Assembly (NCBI RefSeq): GCF_014145635.1
Contig: NZ_JACHTC010000002.1
Coordinates: 248,001-312,000 of the forward strand
Length of the DNA: 64,000 bases
Direction: 5' to 3'
From: Myroides sp. WP-1
Lineage (GTDB): Bacteria; Bacteroidota; Bacteroidia; Flavobacteriales; Flavobacteriaceae
Below, one piece after another: positions 9,125 through 17,484 of this stretch. How positions within the stretch are numbered: the first letter of the stretch is position 1; the number at the start of each line of letters is the position of its first letter. Both the position numbers and the translations under genes were made by a program. Below the pieces are notes generated by a model that ran no database searches, was not told the origin of the DNA, and saw nothing but the letters and a program-made list of their open reading frames with translations.

Positions 9125-9750
9125 TGCACATAGCAATTGCTGGAAATATTGGAGCGGGAAAAACAACACTAACAAACTTATTAGCAAAACATTATGGATG
9201 GGAGGCACATTATGAAGATGTAGTCGACAATCCGTATTTGGATGACTTCTATCACCAAATGGATCGTTGGTCATTTAACTTGCAAGTTTATTTTTTGAAT
9301 AGTCGTTTTCGCCAGGTACTTCAAATCAGACAAAGTGGAAAAACAATTATACAAGATCGGACAATTTATGAGGATGCTCATATTTTTGCCCCAAACTTGC
9401 ATGCGATGGGATTGATGTCTAATCGTGATTTTAAAAATTATGCAACCCTTTTTGACTTAATGCAAGATTTGGTTGCTGCACCTGATTTGCTAATTTATTT
9501 GAGAAGTACGGTTCCTAATTTAGTGGGACAAATTCACAAAAGAGGACGTGAGTACGAAAATTCAATTTCGATCGAATACTTAAGTGGATTAAACGAACGC
9601 TATGAAAACTGGATCAAAGGCTATGACAAAGGAAAATTATTAGTCATTGATGTAGATCGTTTAGATTTTGTTGATAAACCAGAAGATCTTGGTTCTATTA
9701 TCGATAAGATTGATGCAGAAATTAATGGATTGTTTAAAAACAATAAATAA
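9124..9750 (+). CDS. deoxynucleoside kinase
   Basis: A 208-residue dNK-family kinase that phosphorylates deoxynucleosides for salvage. Motifs are the P-loop AGNIGAGKTTLTNLLA (about 6-21), YEDVVDNPYLDDFY (substrate Glu/Asp region), the DRT motif in IIQDRTIYEDAHIFA, and a lid region KRGREYENSI. It overlaps the preceding secreted-protein gene and ends at a strong bidirectional terminator. Specificity (dA, dG or dC) cannot be read. Confidence 0.9.
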   Translation: MHIAIAGNIGAGKTTLTNLLAKHYGWEAHYEDVVDNPYLDDFYHQMDRWSFNLQVYFLNSRFRQVLQIRQSGKTIIQDRTIYEDAHIFAPNLHAMGLMSNRDFKNYATLFDLMQDLVAAPDLLIYLRSTVPNLVGQIHKRGREYENSISIEYLSGLNERYENWIKGYDKGKLLVIDVDRLDFVDKPEDLGSIIDKIDAEINGLFKNNK

Positions 9751-9778
9751 AAAAAAAGAGCCTTGTGCTCTTTTTTTA
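9751..9778. terminator. bidirectional terminator
   Basis: GAGC and GCTC arms flank a 5-base loop, with A-runs on the left and T-runs on the right. It can end both the rightward thyA-dNK transcript and the leftward gldA transcript. Confidence 0.85.
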
Positions 9779-9781
9779 TTT

Positions 9782-10693
9782 TTATTCTTCGCTCGCTGTT
9801 GTGGTAAATTCCTGAAACAGCTTTTCTAAATTTTTGTTCTTTGGTTGTAGAGAAAGGGTTTTTAATCCCTGTTGTTGGGCAAAATCATATACCGTAGCTC
9901 GATAATCCTGATCTGTAGGGAAAACAAGTTCCCATTGTGTATCGTGTACGTGGTTGGCTTTGAGTAGATGAGGAATGCGGTTAACAAATTCAATTTCAAT
10001 CTTAAAGTCAAATTCAACAGCGATGATTTGTTCGTTTTGATTTTCGAGTAAATCACATAAAAATTGATCAGCAACAATGTGTCCTTTTTTAATGATGATT
10101 ACACGTTCGCAAATGGCTTCTACTTCTTGCATGATGTGCGTAGAAAGAAAAACCGTTTTGTCTTTTCCCACCGTCTTGATTAATTCTCGAATTTCAACTA
10201 ATTGATTGGGATCCAATCCTGTTGTAGGTTCATCCAAAATTAATACTTCCGGATCGTGAAGCAAAGCTGTAGCAATCCCCACGCGTTGGCGATATCCCTT
10301 CGAAAGTTGTCCGATTTTTTTATGCGCTTCAGGAGTTAATCCCGTTTGTGTGATTACTTCTTCAATGCGTTCTTTTTTTAGCTTGTAAATTGAAGCGTTA
10401 AATTGTAAATATTCTCTCACATACATATCCAAATACAACGGGTTGTGTTCAGGTAGGTACCCGATAGATTGTTGTACTTTTTTTGCCTGTGTAGACACGT
10501 TGTATTCGTTGACATAAGCTGTTCCTTCGTCACTGTGAATAAAGGTTGTAAGTATTTTCATCAGTGTAGATTTTCCCGCTCCATTTGGACCAAGAAAACC
10601 GACAATTTGCCCTTTCGGAACCGTGAAGTTAATGGCACTCAACGCTTGTTGTTCACCGTAATATTTACTTATGTTTTCTACTTTAATAGACAT
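9782..10693 (-). CDS. gldA: gliding-motility ABC transporter ATP-binding protein GldA
   Basis: ABC ATPase of 303 residues: Walker A GFLGPNGAGKSTLMKIL, Q-loop YLPEHNPLY, signature LSKGYRQRVGIA, Walker B VLILDEPTTGLD and switch His in LSTHIMQEVE. The start MSIKVENISKYYGEQQAL and the overall sequence resemble flavobacterial GldA, which works with GldF and GldG in gliding; those partners are not in this window, so a general ABC-2 exporter ATPase remains possible. A -7 box (TACATTTG at 10724-10717) lies 24 bases upstream of the start. Confidence 0.85.
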   Translation of the reverse strand: MSIKVENISKYYGEQQALSAINFTVPKGQIVGFLGPNGAGKSTLMKILTTFIHSDEGTAYVNEYNVSTQAKKVQQSIGYLPEHNPLYLDMYVREYLQFNASIYKLKKERIEEVITQTGLTPEAHKKIGQLSKGYRQRVGIATALLHDPEVLILDEPTTGLDPNQLVEIRELIKTVGKDKTVFLSTHIMQEVEAICERVIIIKKGHIVADQFLCDLLENQNEQIIAVEFDFKIEIEFVNRIPHLLKANHVHDTQWELVFPTDQDYRATVYDFAQQQGLKTLSLQPKNKNLEKLFQEFTTTASEE

Positions 10694-10716
10694 ATATAAT
10701 GGGTGGTTAGTAAAAA

Positions 10717-10724
10717 CAAATGTA
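10717..10724 (-). promoter_or_regulatory. -7 promoter box of gldA
   Basis: On the minus strand the sequence reads TACATTTG, matching the Bacteroidota -7 consensus TAnnTTTG, 24 bases before the gldA start. Confidence 0.65.
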
Positions 10725-10730
10725 GGTAAA

Positions 10731-11120
10731 TTAATGAGAAAAACCGAAAGACACGCTAAGAATGATCACTGCTATTACAATTAGGGTAATCACTACGTAC
10801 AACTTGTCTTTTTCAAGGATAAAAGAAAATAAAGACAAAAGTAAGCGCAGGGCAGGAGTTAAGAATAGCAGAAGTATTCCCAAGAAGATAATCGACGCTC
10901 CATCCCACTCTTTTACTCCTTGTAGGATTGTTTGAAAAACGACAAATAGGTTTTGATCTTTTTCCACAAAAGTAGAAAAGGAGACTACTTGTTGAGCATC
11001 TTTTGCCAAGAGAATAATACCTCCAAGTAGTGTTACGGTTAATGCACTTAGGACACCATAACGCAATACATTTCCGATGATGTTTTGTAACTGATTATCT
11101 GTAAATTTAGTTGTACTCAT
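10731..11120 (-). CDS. DUF1634 membrane protein
   Basis: The product (129 residues) has three hydrophobic helices (about 16-42, 72-95, 103-127) and matches the DUF1634 family (ILRYGVLSALTVTLLGG near the N-terminus, FLGILLLFLTPALRLLLSL in the second helix). The family is commonly paired with TauE/SafE transporters, as here, where it follows the transporter by 12 bases in one operon. It is probably an accessory subunit; its function is not established. Confidence 0.85.
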   Translation of the reverse strand: MSTTKFTDNQLQNIIGNVLRYGVLSALTVTLLGGIILLAKDAQQVVSFSTFVEKDQNLFVVFQTILQGVKEWDGASIIFLGILLLFLTPALRLLLSLFSFILEKDKLYVVITLIVIAVIILSVSFGFSH

Positions 11121-11132
11121 AGTTTCTCTTTT

Positions 11133-11975
11133 TTAAATTTTCCCTGTAATTCCGTTGTAAATCATGTTCAAGGCAATGATGAAAATCAAAACGGCGAAGA
11201 ACAATTTTAGTTTTTTGGTATTTGCTTTCATTAGTACTTTAGCGCCTACCATTGACCCAAGAAGTACTCCAATAATAACGGGCATGCAAATAGAGGGTTC
11301 TATATATCCCTTTTGAAGGTAGATTACCGAACTGGCGATCGCTGTTACTCCCATCATAAAATTGCTGGTTGTAGTCGACACTTTAAAGGGAACTTTCATA
11401 ATGGTATCCATAGCAATTACCTTAAAAGCACCAGATCCTATACCCAATAATCCTGACATCATACCAGCAACGCCCATCATACTAAAACCACCCAGAATAT
11501 TGGTCATGCTGTAATGAACCTTTTCTCCGTTCGCAACAGGATAGTTTCCTGCGAGTTTGAGTTTCTTCGCGAAGAAGCTACCTTGTTCAGGGAGGATGAG
11601 GTGATCTTCTTTTTTTCGAATGGAATTCAAAGAAGAGAAGATTAGGGTTGCACCAAATATGATTGCAAGTAAAGAAGTAGGAGCATTGGTTGAGAGTAAA
11701 GCTCCTACTACGGCACCAATAGTTGTAGCGATTTCGAGAAACATCCCCAATCGCATATTGGTTATTCCTTCTCGTACGTAAGCAGATGCAGAACCGGAAG
11801 AAGTTGCAATAACAGCAACTAATGCAGTTCCAATGGCATAATGCATGTCTACGCCTAGGAATACAGAAAGTAAAGGGATTATAATAATTCCGCCTCCAAG
11901 TCCTGATAATGAGCCAATAAAACCAGCCGCAAAAGCACCCAGAAACATAATTAAAATAAAAGTTAGTAATGACAT
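11133..11975 (-). CDS. TSUP family (TauE/SafE) anion exporter
   Basis: The protein (280 residues) has about eight membrane helices and the paired TSUP signatures GFIGSLSGLGGGIIIIPLLS (N half) and GMMSGLLGIGSGAFKVIAMD (C half). Members move sulfite, sulfoacetate and related anions across the inner membrane; the substrate cannot be read here. It is the first gene of a two-gene operon with the DUF1634 protein and is divergent from the aroG/chorismate mutase gene. Confidence 0.9.
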   Translation of the reverse strand: MSLLTFILIMFLGAFAAGFIGSLSGLGGGIIIIPLLSVFLGVDMHYAIGTALVAVIATSSGSASAYVREGITNMRLGMFLEIATTIGAVVGALLSTNAPTSLLAIIFGATLIFSSLNSIRKKEDHLILPEQGSFFAKKLKLAGNYPVANGEKVHYSMTNILGGFSMMGVAGMMSGLLGIGSGAFKVIAMDTIMKVPFKVSTTTSNFMMGVTAIASSVIYLQKGYIEPSICMPVIIGVLLGSMVGAKVLMKANTKKLKLFFAVLIFIIALNMIYNGITGKI

Positions 11976-12103
11976 GTTAGGTTGAATTTTTGATGAAAAG
12001 TAAAAGTATTAATTATTATAAAAAACAACGTACAAAAAATGGTTTATCTGGATTTTCAGGTTTTATGCCTTCGGAAATTTTCCGTTTTGTAGAATATAAC
12101 TCG

Positions 12104-12111
12104 TAAATTTG
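12104..12111 (+). promoter_or_regulatory. -7 promoter box of the DAHP synthase gene
   Basis: TAAATTTG matches TAnnTTTG and lies 21 bases upstream of the ATG at 12133. No well-spaced -33 TTG was found. Confidence 0.6.
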
Positions 12112-12132
12112 TATCAATTGAAATTGTAAACT

Positions 12133-13206
12133 ATGAGTAAAGATTGGTTAGCTACTTTTCAGGGCCAAGCCCCTGCAATAATTGCAGGTCCTTGTAGTGC
12201 TGAAACACCGGAACAATTGTTGCAAATTGCACGTGCCTTGCCTAAAGAAGTAAAAGTATTTCGAGCAGGTATTTGGAAACCAAGAACAAAACCGGGTGGA
12301 TTTGAAGGTGTTGGCGCAATTGGTCTGGATTGGATGAAACAAGTTAAACAAGAAACAGGTTTACTCTTGGCAACAGAGGTTGCAACAGCAGAACATGTAG
12401 AATTGTGTCTTGCGAATGATGTTGATATTTTGTGGATTGGTGCGCGTACTGCAGTAAATCCTTTTTCTGTACAAGAAATTGCAGATGCGCTAAAGGGAAC
12501 AGATAAAATTGTGATGATTAAGAACCCTATTAACCCTGATCTGTCTCTATGGATGGGAGGGCTAGAGCGATTGGAAAAAGCTAATATCAATAAATTAGGA
12601 TTGATTCACCGCGGATTTAGTACCTACGAGAAAACGAAATATCGCAATATTCCTGAGTGGCAAATTCCACTAGATATCAAATCGCAATTGCCTCATATTC
12701 CTATTTTTTGTGATCCTTCTCACATTACAGGACGTCGAGATCGAATTCAGGCTGTCTCTCAATTGGCATTGGATTTAAATTTTGATGGATTGATGATAGA
12801 AACTCATTGTAATCCTGATAAAGCGTGGAGTGACGCCGCTCAACAAGTAACACCAGAACAGTTGACGGAAATTATTCATACCCTGAAGTTGCGCAATATT
12901 ACAGACGATACGGAAGAATATATGCAAAAACTACAGACCTATCGCATTCAAATCGATGATATGGATAGTAAGATTTTAGATCTTTTGAAAATGAGAATGA
13001 TGATTTCAGATGAGATTGGATCACTAAAACGCGAACGAAATGTTGCTGTTTTTCAACAGGAAAGATGGAATAGTATCGTAGAAAAAATGATGAAAGAAGG
13101 GGAGCATCTCGGATTTACGGATGAGTTTATTCGCACAATTTACACCGCCATTCATCAAGAAAGTATTTATCGCCAAGATCAGGTCATTAATAGAAAAGAA
13201 GAGTAA
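12133..13206 (+). CDS. bifunctional DAHP synthase / chorismate mutase
   Basis: Two domains are fused in 357 residues. Residues ~1-260 are a class I DAHP/KDO8P synthase barrel (IIAGPCSAETPEQLL, RAGIWKPRTKPGGFEGVG, ATEVATAEH, CDPSHITGRRD), which condenses PEP and erythrose-4-phosphate at the entry of the shikimate pathway. Residues ~268-350 are a type II (AroQ) chorismate mutase (RIQIDDMDSKILDLLKMRMMISDEIGSLK, then ERWNSIVEKM). This order, synthase first and mutase last, is the usual flavobacterial form, and the mutase domain may act as the feedback sensor. It is separated from aroA, which lies downstream at 17485. Confidence 0.95.
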   Translation: MSKDWLATFQGQAPAIIAGPCSAETPEQLLQIARALPKEVKVFRAGIWKPRTKPGGFEGVGAIGLDWMKQVKQETGLLLATEVATAEHVELCLANDVDILWIGARTAVNPFSVQEIADALKGTDKIVMIKNPINPDLSLWMGGLERLEKANINKLGLIHRGFSTYEKTKYRNIPEWQIPLDIKSQLPHIPIFCDPSHITGRRDRIQAVSQLALDLNFDGLMIETHCNPDKAWSDAAQQVTPEQLTEIIHTLKLRNITDDTEEYMQKLQTYRIQIDDMDSKILDLLKMRMMISDEIGSLKRERNVAVFQQERWNSIVEKMMKEGEHLGFTDEFIRTIYTAIHQESIYRQDQVINRKEE

Positions 13207-13225
13207 GAAATAATACAAAGGAAAA

Positions 13226-13262
13226 AGTAGACGAGGTTTTTTCTACTTCGTCTCTTTTTTTT
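13226..13262 (+). terminator. terminator after the DAHP synthase gene
   Basis: AGACGA (13229-13234) can pair with TCGTCT (13248-13253), followed by a run of T. Confidence 0.7.
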
Positions 13263-13278
13263 GCATGGATTTTTAAAA

Positions 13279-13286
13279 TATATTTG
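13279..13286 (+). promoter_or_regulatory. -7 promoter box just ahead of rsgA
   Basis: TATATTTG is a full match to TAnnTTTG and ends only 4 bases before the rsgA ATG at 13291, so the transcript is expected to be leaderless or nearly so. Confidence 0.7.
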
Positions 13287-13290
13287 CCCC

Positions 13291-14256
13291 ATGAAAGGAA
13301 CAGTTTATAAATCAACAGGAAGCTGGTATGTTGTCAAAGGTGAAGATGGGCAGTTTTACAATTGTCGCATCAAAGGAAAGTTTCGCTTAAAAGGGATTAA
13401 AAGTACAAATCCCATTGCGGTAGGTGACCATGTGTCATTCGATCTAGAAACTACCAATGACGCCGTAACAGGAGTGATTAACGATATTGCGCCACGTATG
13501 AATTATATTGTGCGTAAATCTGTAAACTTATCCAAACAAGTGCATATCATTGCATCGAATATCGATACAATGTTTTTAATTGTAACAATTGATAATCCAG
13601 TTACTACAACAAGTTTTATCGATCGTTTTTTAGTAACAGCAGAAGCTTATGGCATTAAAACAGTGCTAGTCTTTAACAAAATTGATACTTATTCAGAAGA
13701 GGCTTTAGACGAACAACTGTATTTGCAGTATATCTATTCGCAAATTGGTTATGAGTGCTTGCGTGTTTCCGCCCTAGAATCTAAAGGATTAGATGCCATT
13801 AAAGAACGCATGATCGGAAAAGTTTCCATGTTCTCAGGACACAGTGGTGTTGGAAAATCAACATTAATCAATGCTATAGAGCCAGGACTTAATCTGAAAA
13901 CAGCTCAGATCTCAGAACAACATCAACAAGGACAGCATACTACAACTTTTGCAGAAATGTTTGATTTGTCCTTTGATGCTGCTATTATTGATACTCCCGG
14001 GATTAGAGGGTTTGGTGTGGTTGATATGGAACCACAAGAAGTAGGAGACTATTTTCCAGAATTCTTTGCTTTAAAAGGTCAGTGTAAATTCAATAACTGC
14101 TTGCATAAAGAAGAACCTCACTGCGCGGTAAAAGAAGCCTTAGATAACGATGAATTAGCATGGTCGCGGTACAAAACGTATATTCAAATTCTCGATGGAG
14201 AAGAAGAACACTATCGTACGGATATTTATAAAGATGGGAAAAATCAAGAAGAATAA
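13291..14256 (+). CDS. rsgA: ribosome small subunit-dependent GTPase A
   Basis: RsgA (321 residues from this start) is a circularly permuted GTPase that helps mature the 30S subunit. It has an N-terminal OB fold (GTVYKSTGSWYVVKGEDGQFY), GTPase motifs in permuted order G4 VFNKID, G1 SGHSGVGKSTLINA, G3 DTPGIRGFG, and a C-terminal zinc knuckle (CKFNNCLHKEEPHCAVKEAL). The frame is open from a TTG at 13261, but the ATG at 13291 gives the canonical MKGTVYKS start and the -7 box lies inside the longer version, so 13291 is chosen. Confidence 0.95.
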   Translation: MKGTVYKSTGSWYVVKGEDGQFYNCRIKGKFRLKGIKSTNPIAVGDHVSFDLETTNDAVTGVINDIAPRMNYIVRKSVNLSKQVHIIASNIDTMFLIVTIDNPVTTTSFIDRFLVTAEAYGIKTVLVFNKIDTYSEEALDEQLYLQYIYSQIGYECLRVSALESKGLDAIKERMIGKVSMFSGHSGVGKSTLINAIEPGLNLKTAQISEQHQQGQHTTTFAEMFDLSFDAAIIDTPGIRGFGVVDMEPQEVGDYFPEFFALKGQCKFNNCLHKEEPHCAVKEALDNDELAWSRYKTYIQILDGEEEHYRTDIYKDGKNQEE

Positions 14257-14277
14257 ATTATTTTTTTGCTATAAATG

Positions 14278-14313
14278 AAAGCTGGCTCTACAAAGAACCA
14301 GCTTTTTTTATTC
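14278..14313 (+). terminator. terminator after rsgA
   Basis: AAAGCTGG and CCAGCTTT arms (one internal mismatch if the stem is extended) are followed by a T-run. Confidence 0.8.
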
Positions 14314-14417
14314 GCGTTTGTTTTTACTTTTTTCTATTGTTTGTTGTTAAGTAAATGGCTGTTTGTACATGTAAAAATTAGAGTCCTCTTTTTGTTTTTC
14401 AGTTTCATTTTTAAATC

Positions 14418-14461
14418 CTCGCTAAAATAGCGAGCTATACAACAGGAGTTTTGTATTTTTG
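14418..14461 (+). promoter_or_regulatory. hairpin and -7 box ahead of the DUF3857 gene
   Basis: CTCGCTA and TAGCGAG form a 7-base inverted repeat with a 3-base centre at 14418-14434. It lies where the -33 element would be relative to the -7 box TATTTTTG at 14454-14461. The ATG follows 29 bases later. The repeat could be an operator. Confidence 0.5.
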
Positions 14462-14490
14462 GTTAGGATAATAAAAATGCCATATAGGAA

Positions 14491-16467
14491 ATGAACAAGA
14501 TTGTATTTGTTGTGTTGGGGATTTTTAGTTTAAGTACTTATGCTCAAGATGCACCAAACCAAAGGTTAAGTAATGTACAAAGAGAAGAGCCTCAAGAGGT
14601 CTTACAGTTGAACAAAGCAGATGCCGTAGTATTAAATGAAGAAGGAATCATTGAATATCAATTTTCGGAGGAAGAAGGATTTTCTATTTTACTAAAAGTG
14701 AAACGACTCATTCAAATTAATTCAAAAGAAGGCATTAGTCACGCAAGTTTATTGGTTCCTTTTTATTCTAATCGCTATACAAGAGAAGAAGTTGAGGTTG
14801 AATCATATGAAATTCATCGAACCGCTAACGGAAAAGAAGAAGTTATTGCTGTTAATACAGCGAGTAACCGACTAATTGACGATGGTTTTTATCTAAAAGA
14901 AATTATAGTAAATGACATCCGAATTGGAGATGTCATCGCATATAGCTATGTGAAAAAAATCGATAATATCGATGTGATTCCAACGTGGTATTTTCAAGAA
15001 GATATTCCGAAACTAAAAAGTAGTTATACGGTTAGGATTCCCGATAATCTGACGTATTTAATCACTAATACAGGTGGAATTAAGGTAAAAGAAACGAAAG
15101 AGGTTACAGAAACTACTCGCGATTTAACGAAAAACAAATGGGGTACATCGTATCGATTTAAAGAAGCAATTCTCAAGTTTGAAGCGAAAGAGGTACCTGC
15201 TTTTGTTTATGAACCATTTATGGATAATATCAAAAATGCCAAGAGTGGGATCCGTTTTGATTTAATCCAATTTCAGTATCCTATGAGCCCATCTGTTGTT
15301 GTTCCACATGAACCTGTGGCTGTAGCAAAAGAGTTGAATAAAGATAGAAATTTTGGCGGAGAACTAAGACAAGAGAAGTATTGGAATAAATTGATTGCAG
15401 AGCTAAATCTAGATGGATTAAACCAACAAGAAAAAGCAGAACAAATAGTTTCGTTTATTCACTCCAAGATCAAATGGAATCAACAATATGGATATTGGAC
15501 TGAACAGGGGGTGAAAAAAGCAATGGCTCAAGGAAAAGGAAATAGCGGAGATATAAACATAGCCCTTATAGGCGCTTTACGTGCTGCCGGATTTGTTGCT
15601 GAACCGATTGTATTAAGTACTCAATCCAATGGTAAAGCACCTATTCTATTTGCCCGATTCTTGAATCAAGTGATTGTGGGACTCCAAATTGACAACCAAT
15701 TTTTTGTAGTAGACGGAACAATGGATCAGCCGATTTTAAACGTCTTGCCATTTGAAGATTTAAATGAAGATGGATGGATGATAACAGAGCAAAATGAAGT
15801 GTCTAAAGTGGATCTAATACCGAAACAATTCTCGTTTAAGCAGGAAGAGTTTGCCGTAAATCTAAAGGAAGATGGAAATGCCGAAGGAAGCATGAAAAGT
15901 ACCAGGACCCGCTATGAGGCAGCAGCTTTTAGAGCAAGATACGGCGAGAGCATGCTCAATCGCAGTCGCAGTGACATTGAAGCACGTTCAAATCAATTCT
16001 TTTTAAGTCAAGGTGAGATTAAACCATTGAAAAATGGAGATATTGAAATGCAATATCAAGTGCGAAAATTTAACTTTGCAACGAAGAATCCTCAAAGTGG
16101 TGAATTGACATTTAATCCGATGGAGTTGTATGCGGAAAAGCAAAACCCATTTAATGAGAGAACCAGACAATCGGATATTCATTTGCTGTATCCCTCGATG
16201 GATATGTATAAAATAGTGGTTCAACTACCTGAGGGGTATCAAGTAAAAAATTATCCCACGGATGAAGTGTTTACTAGTGAAAAAACAGGTGCAAAGTTGA
16301 TTTATGAAGTAAAACTTTTGGACGGAAATAAAATACAAGTGGGAATGAGCTTACGCTTGCAAAAAACGGTAATTGCCAAAGAGGATTACCTGGAGTTTCG
16401 TCAATTGTATAAGATCGTGCAGCAAAGAATAAATGAGATGCACATCGTAATAGAGAAAGTAAAATAA
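14491..16467 (+). CDS. DUF3857 / transglutaminase-like secreted protein
   Basis: A 658-residue exported protein with a signal peptide (MNKIVFVVLGIFSLSTYAQD). The N-terminal ~45-235 matches DUF3857 beta-sandwich domains, and a transglutaminase-like domain lies around 300-400. In that domain the usual GDCKDKA catalytic segment reads GNSGDINIALIGALRAAGF, so the catalytic Cys appears to be missing and the domain is probably not a protease or transglutaminase. Function is unknown; it is likely periplasmic. It is 17 bases upstream of dtd. Confidence 0.82.
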   Translation: MNKIVFVVLGIFSLSTYAQDAPNQRLSNVQREEPQEVLQLNKADAVVLNEEGIIEYQFSEEEGFSILLKVKRLIQINSKEGISHASLLVPFYSNRYTREEVEVESYEIHRTANGKEEVIAVNTASNRLIDDGFYLKEIIVNDIRIGDVIAYSYVKKIDNIDVIPTWYFQEDIPKLKSSYTVRIPDNLTYLITNTGGIKVKETKEVTETTRDLTKNKWGTSYRFKEAILKFEAKEVPAFVYEPFMDNIKNAKSGIRFDLIQFQYPMSPSVVVPHEPVAVAKELNKDRNFGGELRQEKYWNKLIAELNLDGLNQQEKAEQIVSFIHSKIKWNQQYGYWTEQGVKKAMAQGKGNSGDINIALIGALRAAGFVAEPIVLSTQSNGKAPILFARFLNQVIVGLQIDNQFFVVDGTMDQPILNVLPFEDLNEDGWMITEQNEVSKVDLIPKQFSFKQEEFAVNLKEDGNAEGSMKSTRTRYEAAAFRARYGESMLNRSRSDIEARSNQFFLSQGEIKPLKNGDIEMQYQVRKFNFATKNPQSGELTFNPMELYAEKQNPFNERTRQSDIHLLYPSMDMYKIVVQLPEGYQVKNYPTDEVFTSEKTGAKLIYEVKLLDGNKIQVGMSLRLQKTVIAKEDYLEFRQLYKIVQQRINEMHIVIEKVK

Positions 16468-16484
16468 GTAGAAAAAAGAAGACA

Positions 16485-16937
16485 TTGAGAATAGTTATAC
16501 AACGCGTAACAGAAGCTTCTGTTACAGTAGAAGGAGAGACCATAGGGAGCATAGGAAAAGGTTTACTTGTGTTAGTGGGGATCGAAGAAATAGATACCAA
16601 GCAAGATATTGATTGGCTTTCGGGAAAATTGGTGAATTTGCGTATTTTTGAAGATGAACAAGGGGTGATGAATAAATCTGTTTTAGACATCGATGGAGAG
16701 GTGTTAGTTGTGAGTCAATTTACCTTACACGCTTCAACAAAAAAAGGCAATAGACCTTCGTATATTAGAGCTGCAAAACCCGATTTCGCTATTCCTATGT
16801 ATGAGCAATTTGTTGCACAAGTTACTTGTGATTTAAATAAAAAAGTACAAACAGGACAATTCGGAGCGGATATGAAAGTAGCCCTGCTCAATGACGGTCC
16901 TGTAACGATTTGTATTGATTCTCAAAATAAAGAATAA
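16485..16937 (+). CDS. dtd: D-aminoacyl-tRNA deacylase (TTG start)
   Basis: Dtd (150 residues) hydrolyses D-amino acids, and glycine, wrongly attached to tRNA. It begins MRIVIQRVTEASVTVEGE, which is exactly the family N-terminus, so the TTG at 16485 is taken as the start codon. The two active-site motifs are present: SQFTL (in VVSQFTLHAS) and NDGPVT near the C-terminus. The stop overlaps the next ATG by one base. Confidence 0.95.
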   Translation: MRIVIQRVTEASVTVEGETIGSIGKGLLVLVGIEEIDTKQDIDWLSGKLVNLRIFEDEQGVMNKSVLDIDGEVLVVSQFTLHASTKKGNRPSYIRAAKPDFAIPMYEQFVAQVTCDLNKKVQTGQFGADMKVALLNDGPVTICIDSQNKE

Positions 16938-17140
16938 TGAAAAAAACACTGATTAAATTTAGCCTGTTTACGGTTATTTACGTTTTATTTTCTTGGTTCA
17001 TTTCTACAGATTTTGTCTGTGCATTGAAAGGAGATCCACTTTGCATGCAAAACGTAGCAATTCGCTATGTCATATTTATGGTGCTCATGTTTGTATATGA
17101 GAAATGGGTTAAAAATAGGTTGTTTAAAAAAAATAAATAA
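16937..17140 (+). CDS. small membrane protein of unknown function
   Basis: The 67-residue product has two predicted membrane helices (about 7-24 and 43-57) separated by a loop with two cysteines (FVCALKGDPLCM), and a basic C-terminus. No family is recognised. Its start overlaps the dtd stop (TAATG) and it ends 7 bases before the MazG-like start, so it belongs to a dtd-mazG-aroA operon. Confidence 0.6.
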   Translation: MKKTLIKFSLFTVIYVLFSWFISTDFVCALKGDPLCMQNVAIRYVIFMVLMFVYEKWVKNRLFKKNK

Positions 17141-17147
17141 GAATAAG

Positions 17148-17474
17148 ATGAATATTAAGGACGCTCAAGCAGCAGTAGACACTTGGATTAAAGAACACGG
17201 TGTTCGCTATTTTAATGAATTGACCAATATGGCTCAATTAACAGAAGAAGTAGGAGAAGTAGCGCGTATTATTGCACGTCGTTATGGCGAACAATCGGAA
17301 AAAGAAAGTGATAAAAATAAAGATCTAGGAGAGGAATTAGCGGATGTTGTTTTTGTGGTTTTGTGTTTAGCGAATCAAACAGGAGTTAATTTACAAGAAG
17401 CATTTGACAAGAAGTTAGATCTTAAAACAAATAGAGATCACGATCGTCACCACAATAATGAAAAATTGAAATAA
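17148..17474 (+). CDS. MazG-like nucleotide pyrophosphohydrolase
   Basis: A 108-residue all-alpha NTP pyrophosphatase with metal-binding acidic motifs QLTEEVGEVARII and LGEELADVVFVVLCLA. Such enzymes clear non-canonical or excess dNTPs. The frame is open further upstream (to 17067), but that extension overlaps the membrane protein gene and the ATG at 17148 gives the family start MNIKDAQAAVDTWI. The C-terminus is His-rich (DHDRHHNNEK). Confidence 0.88.
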   Translation: MNIKDAQAAVDTWIKEHGVRYFNELTNMAQLTEEVGEVARIIARRYGEQSEKESDKNKDLGEELADVVFVVLCLANQTGVNLQEAFDKKLDLKTNRDHDRHHNNEKLK

Positions 17475-17484
17475 AAGAGAACGC

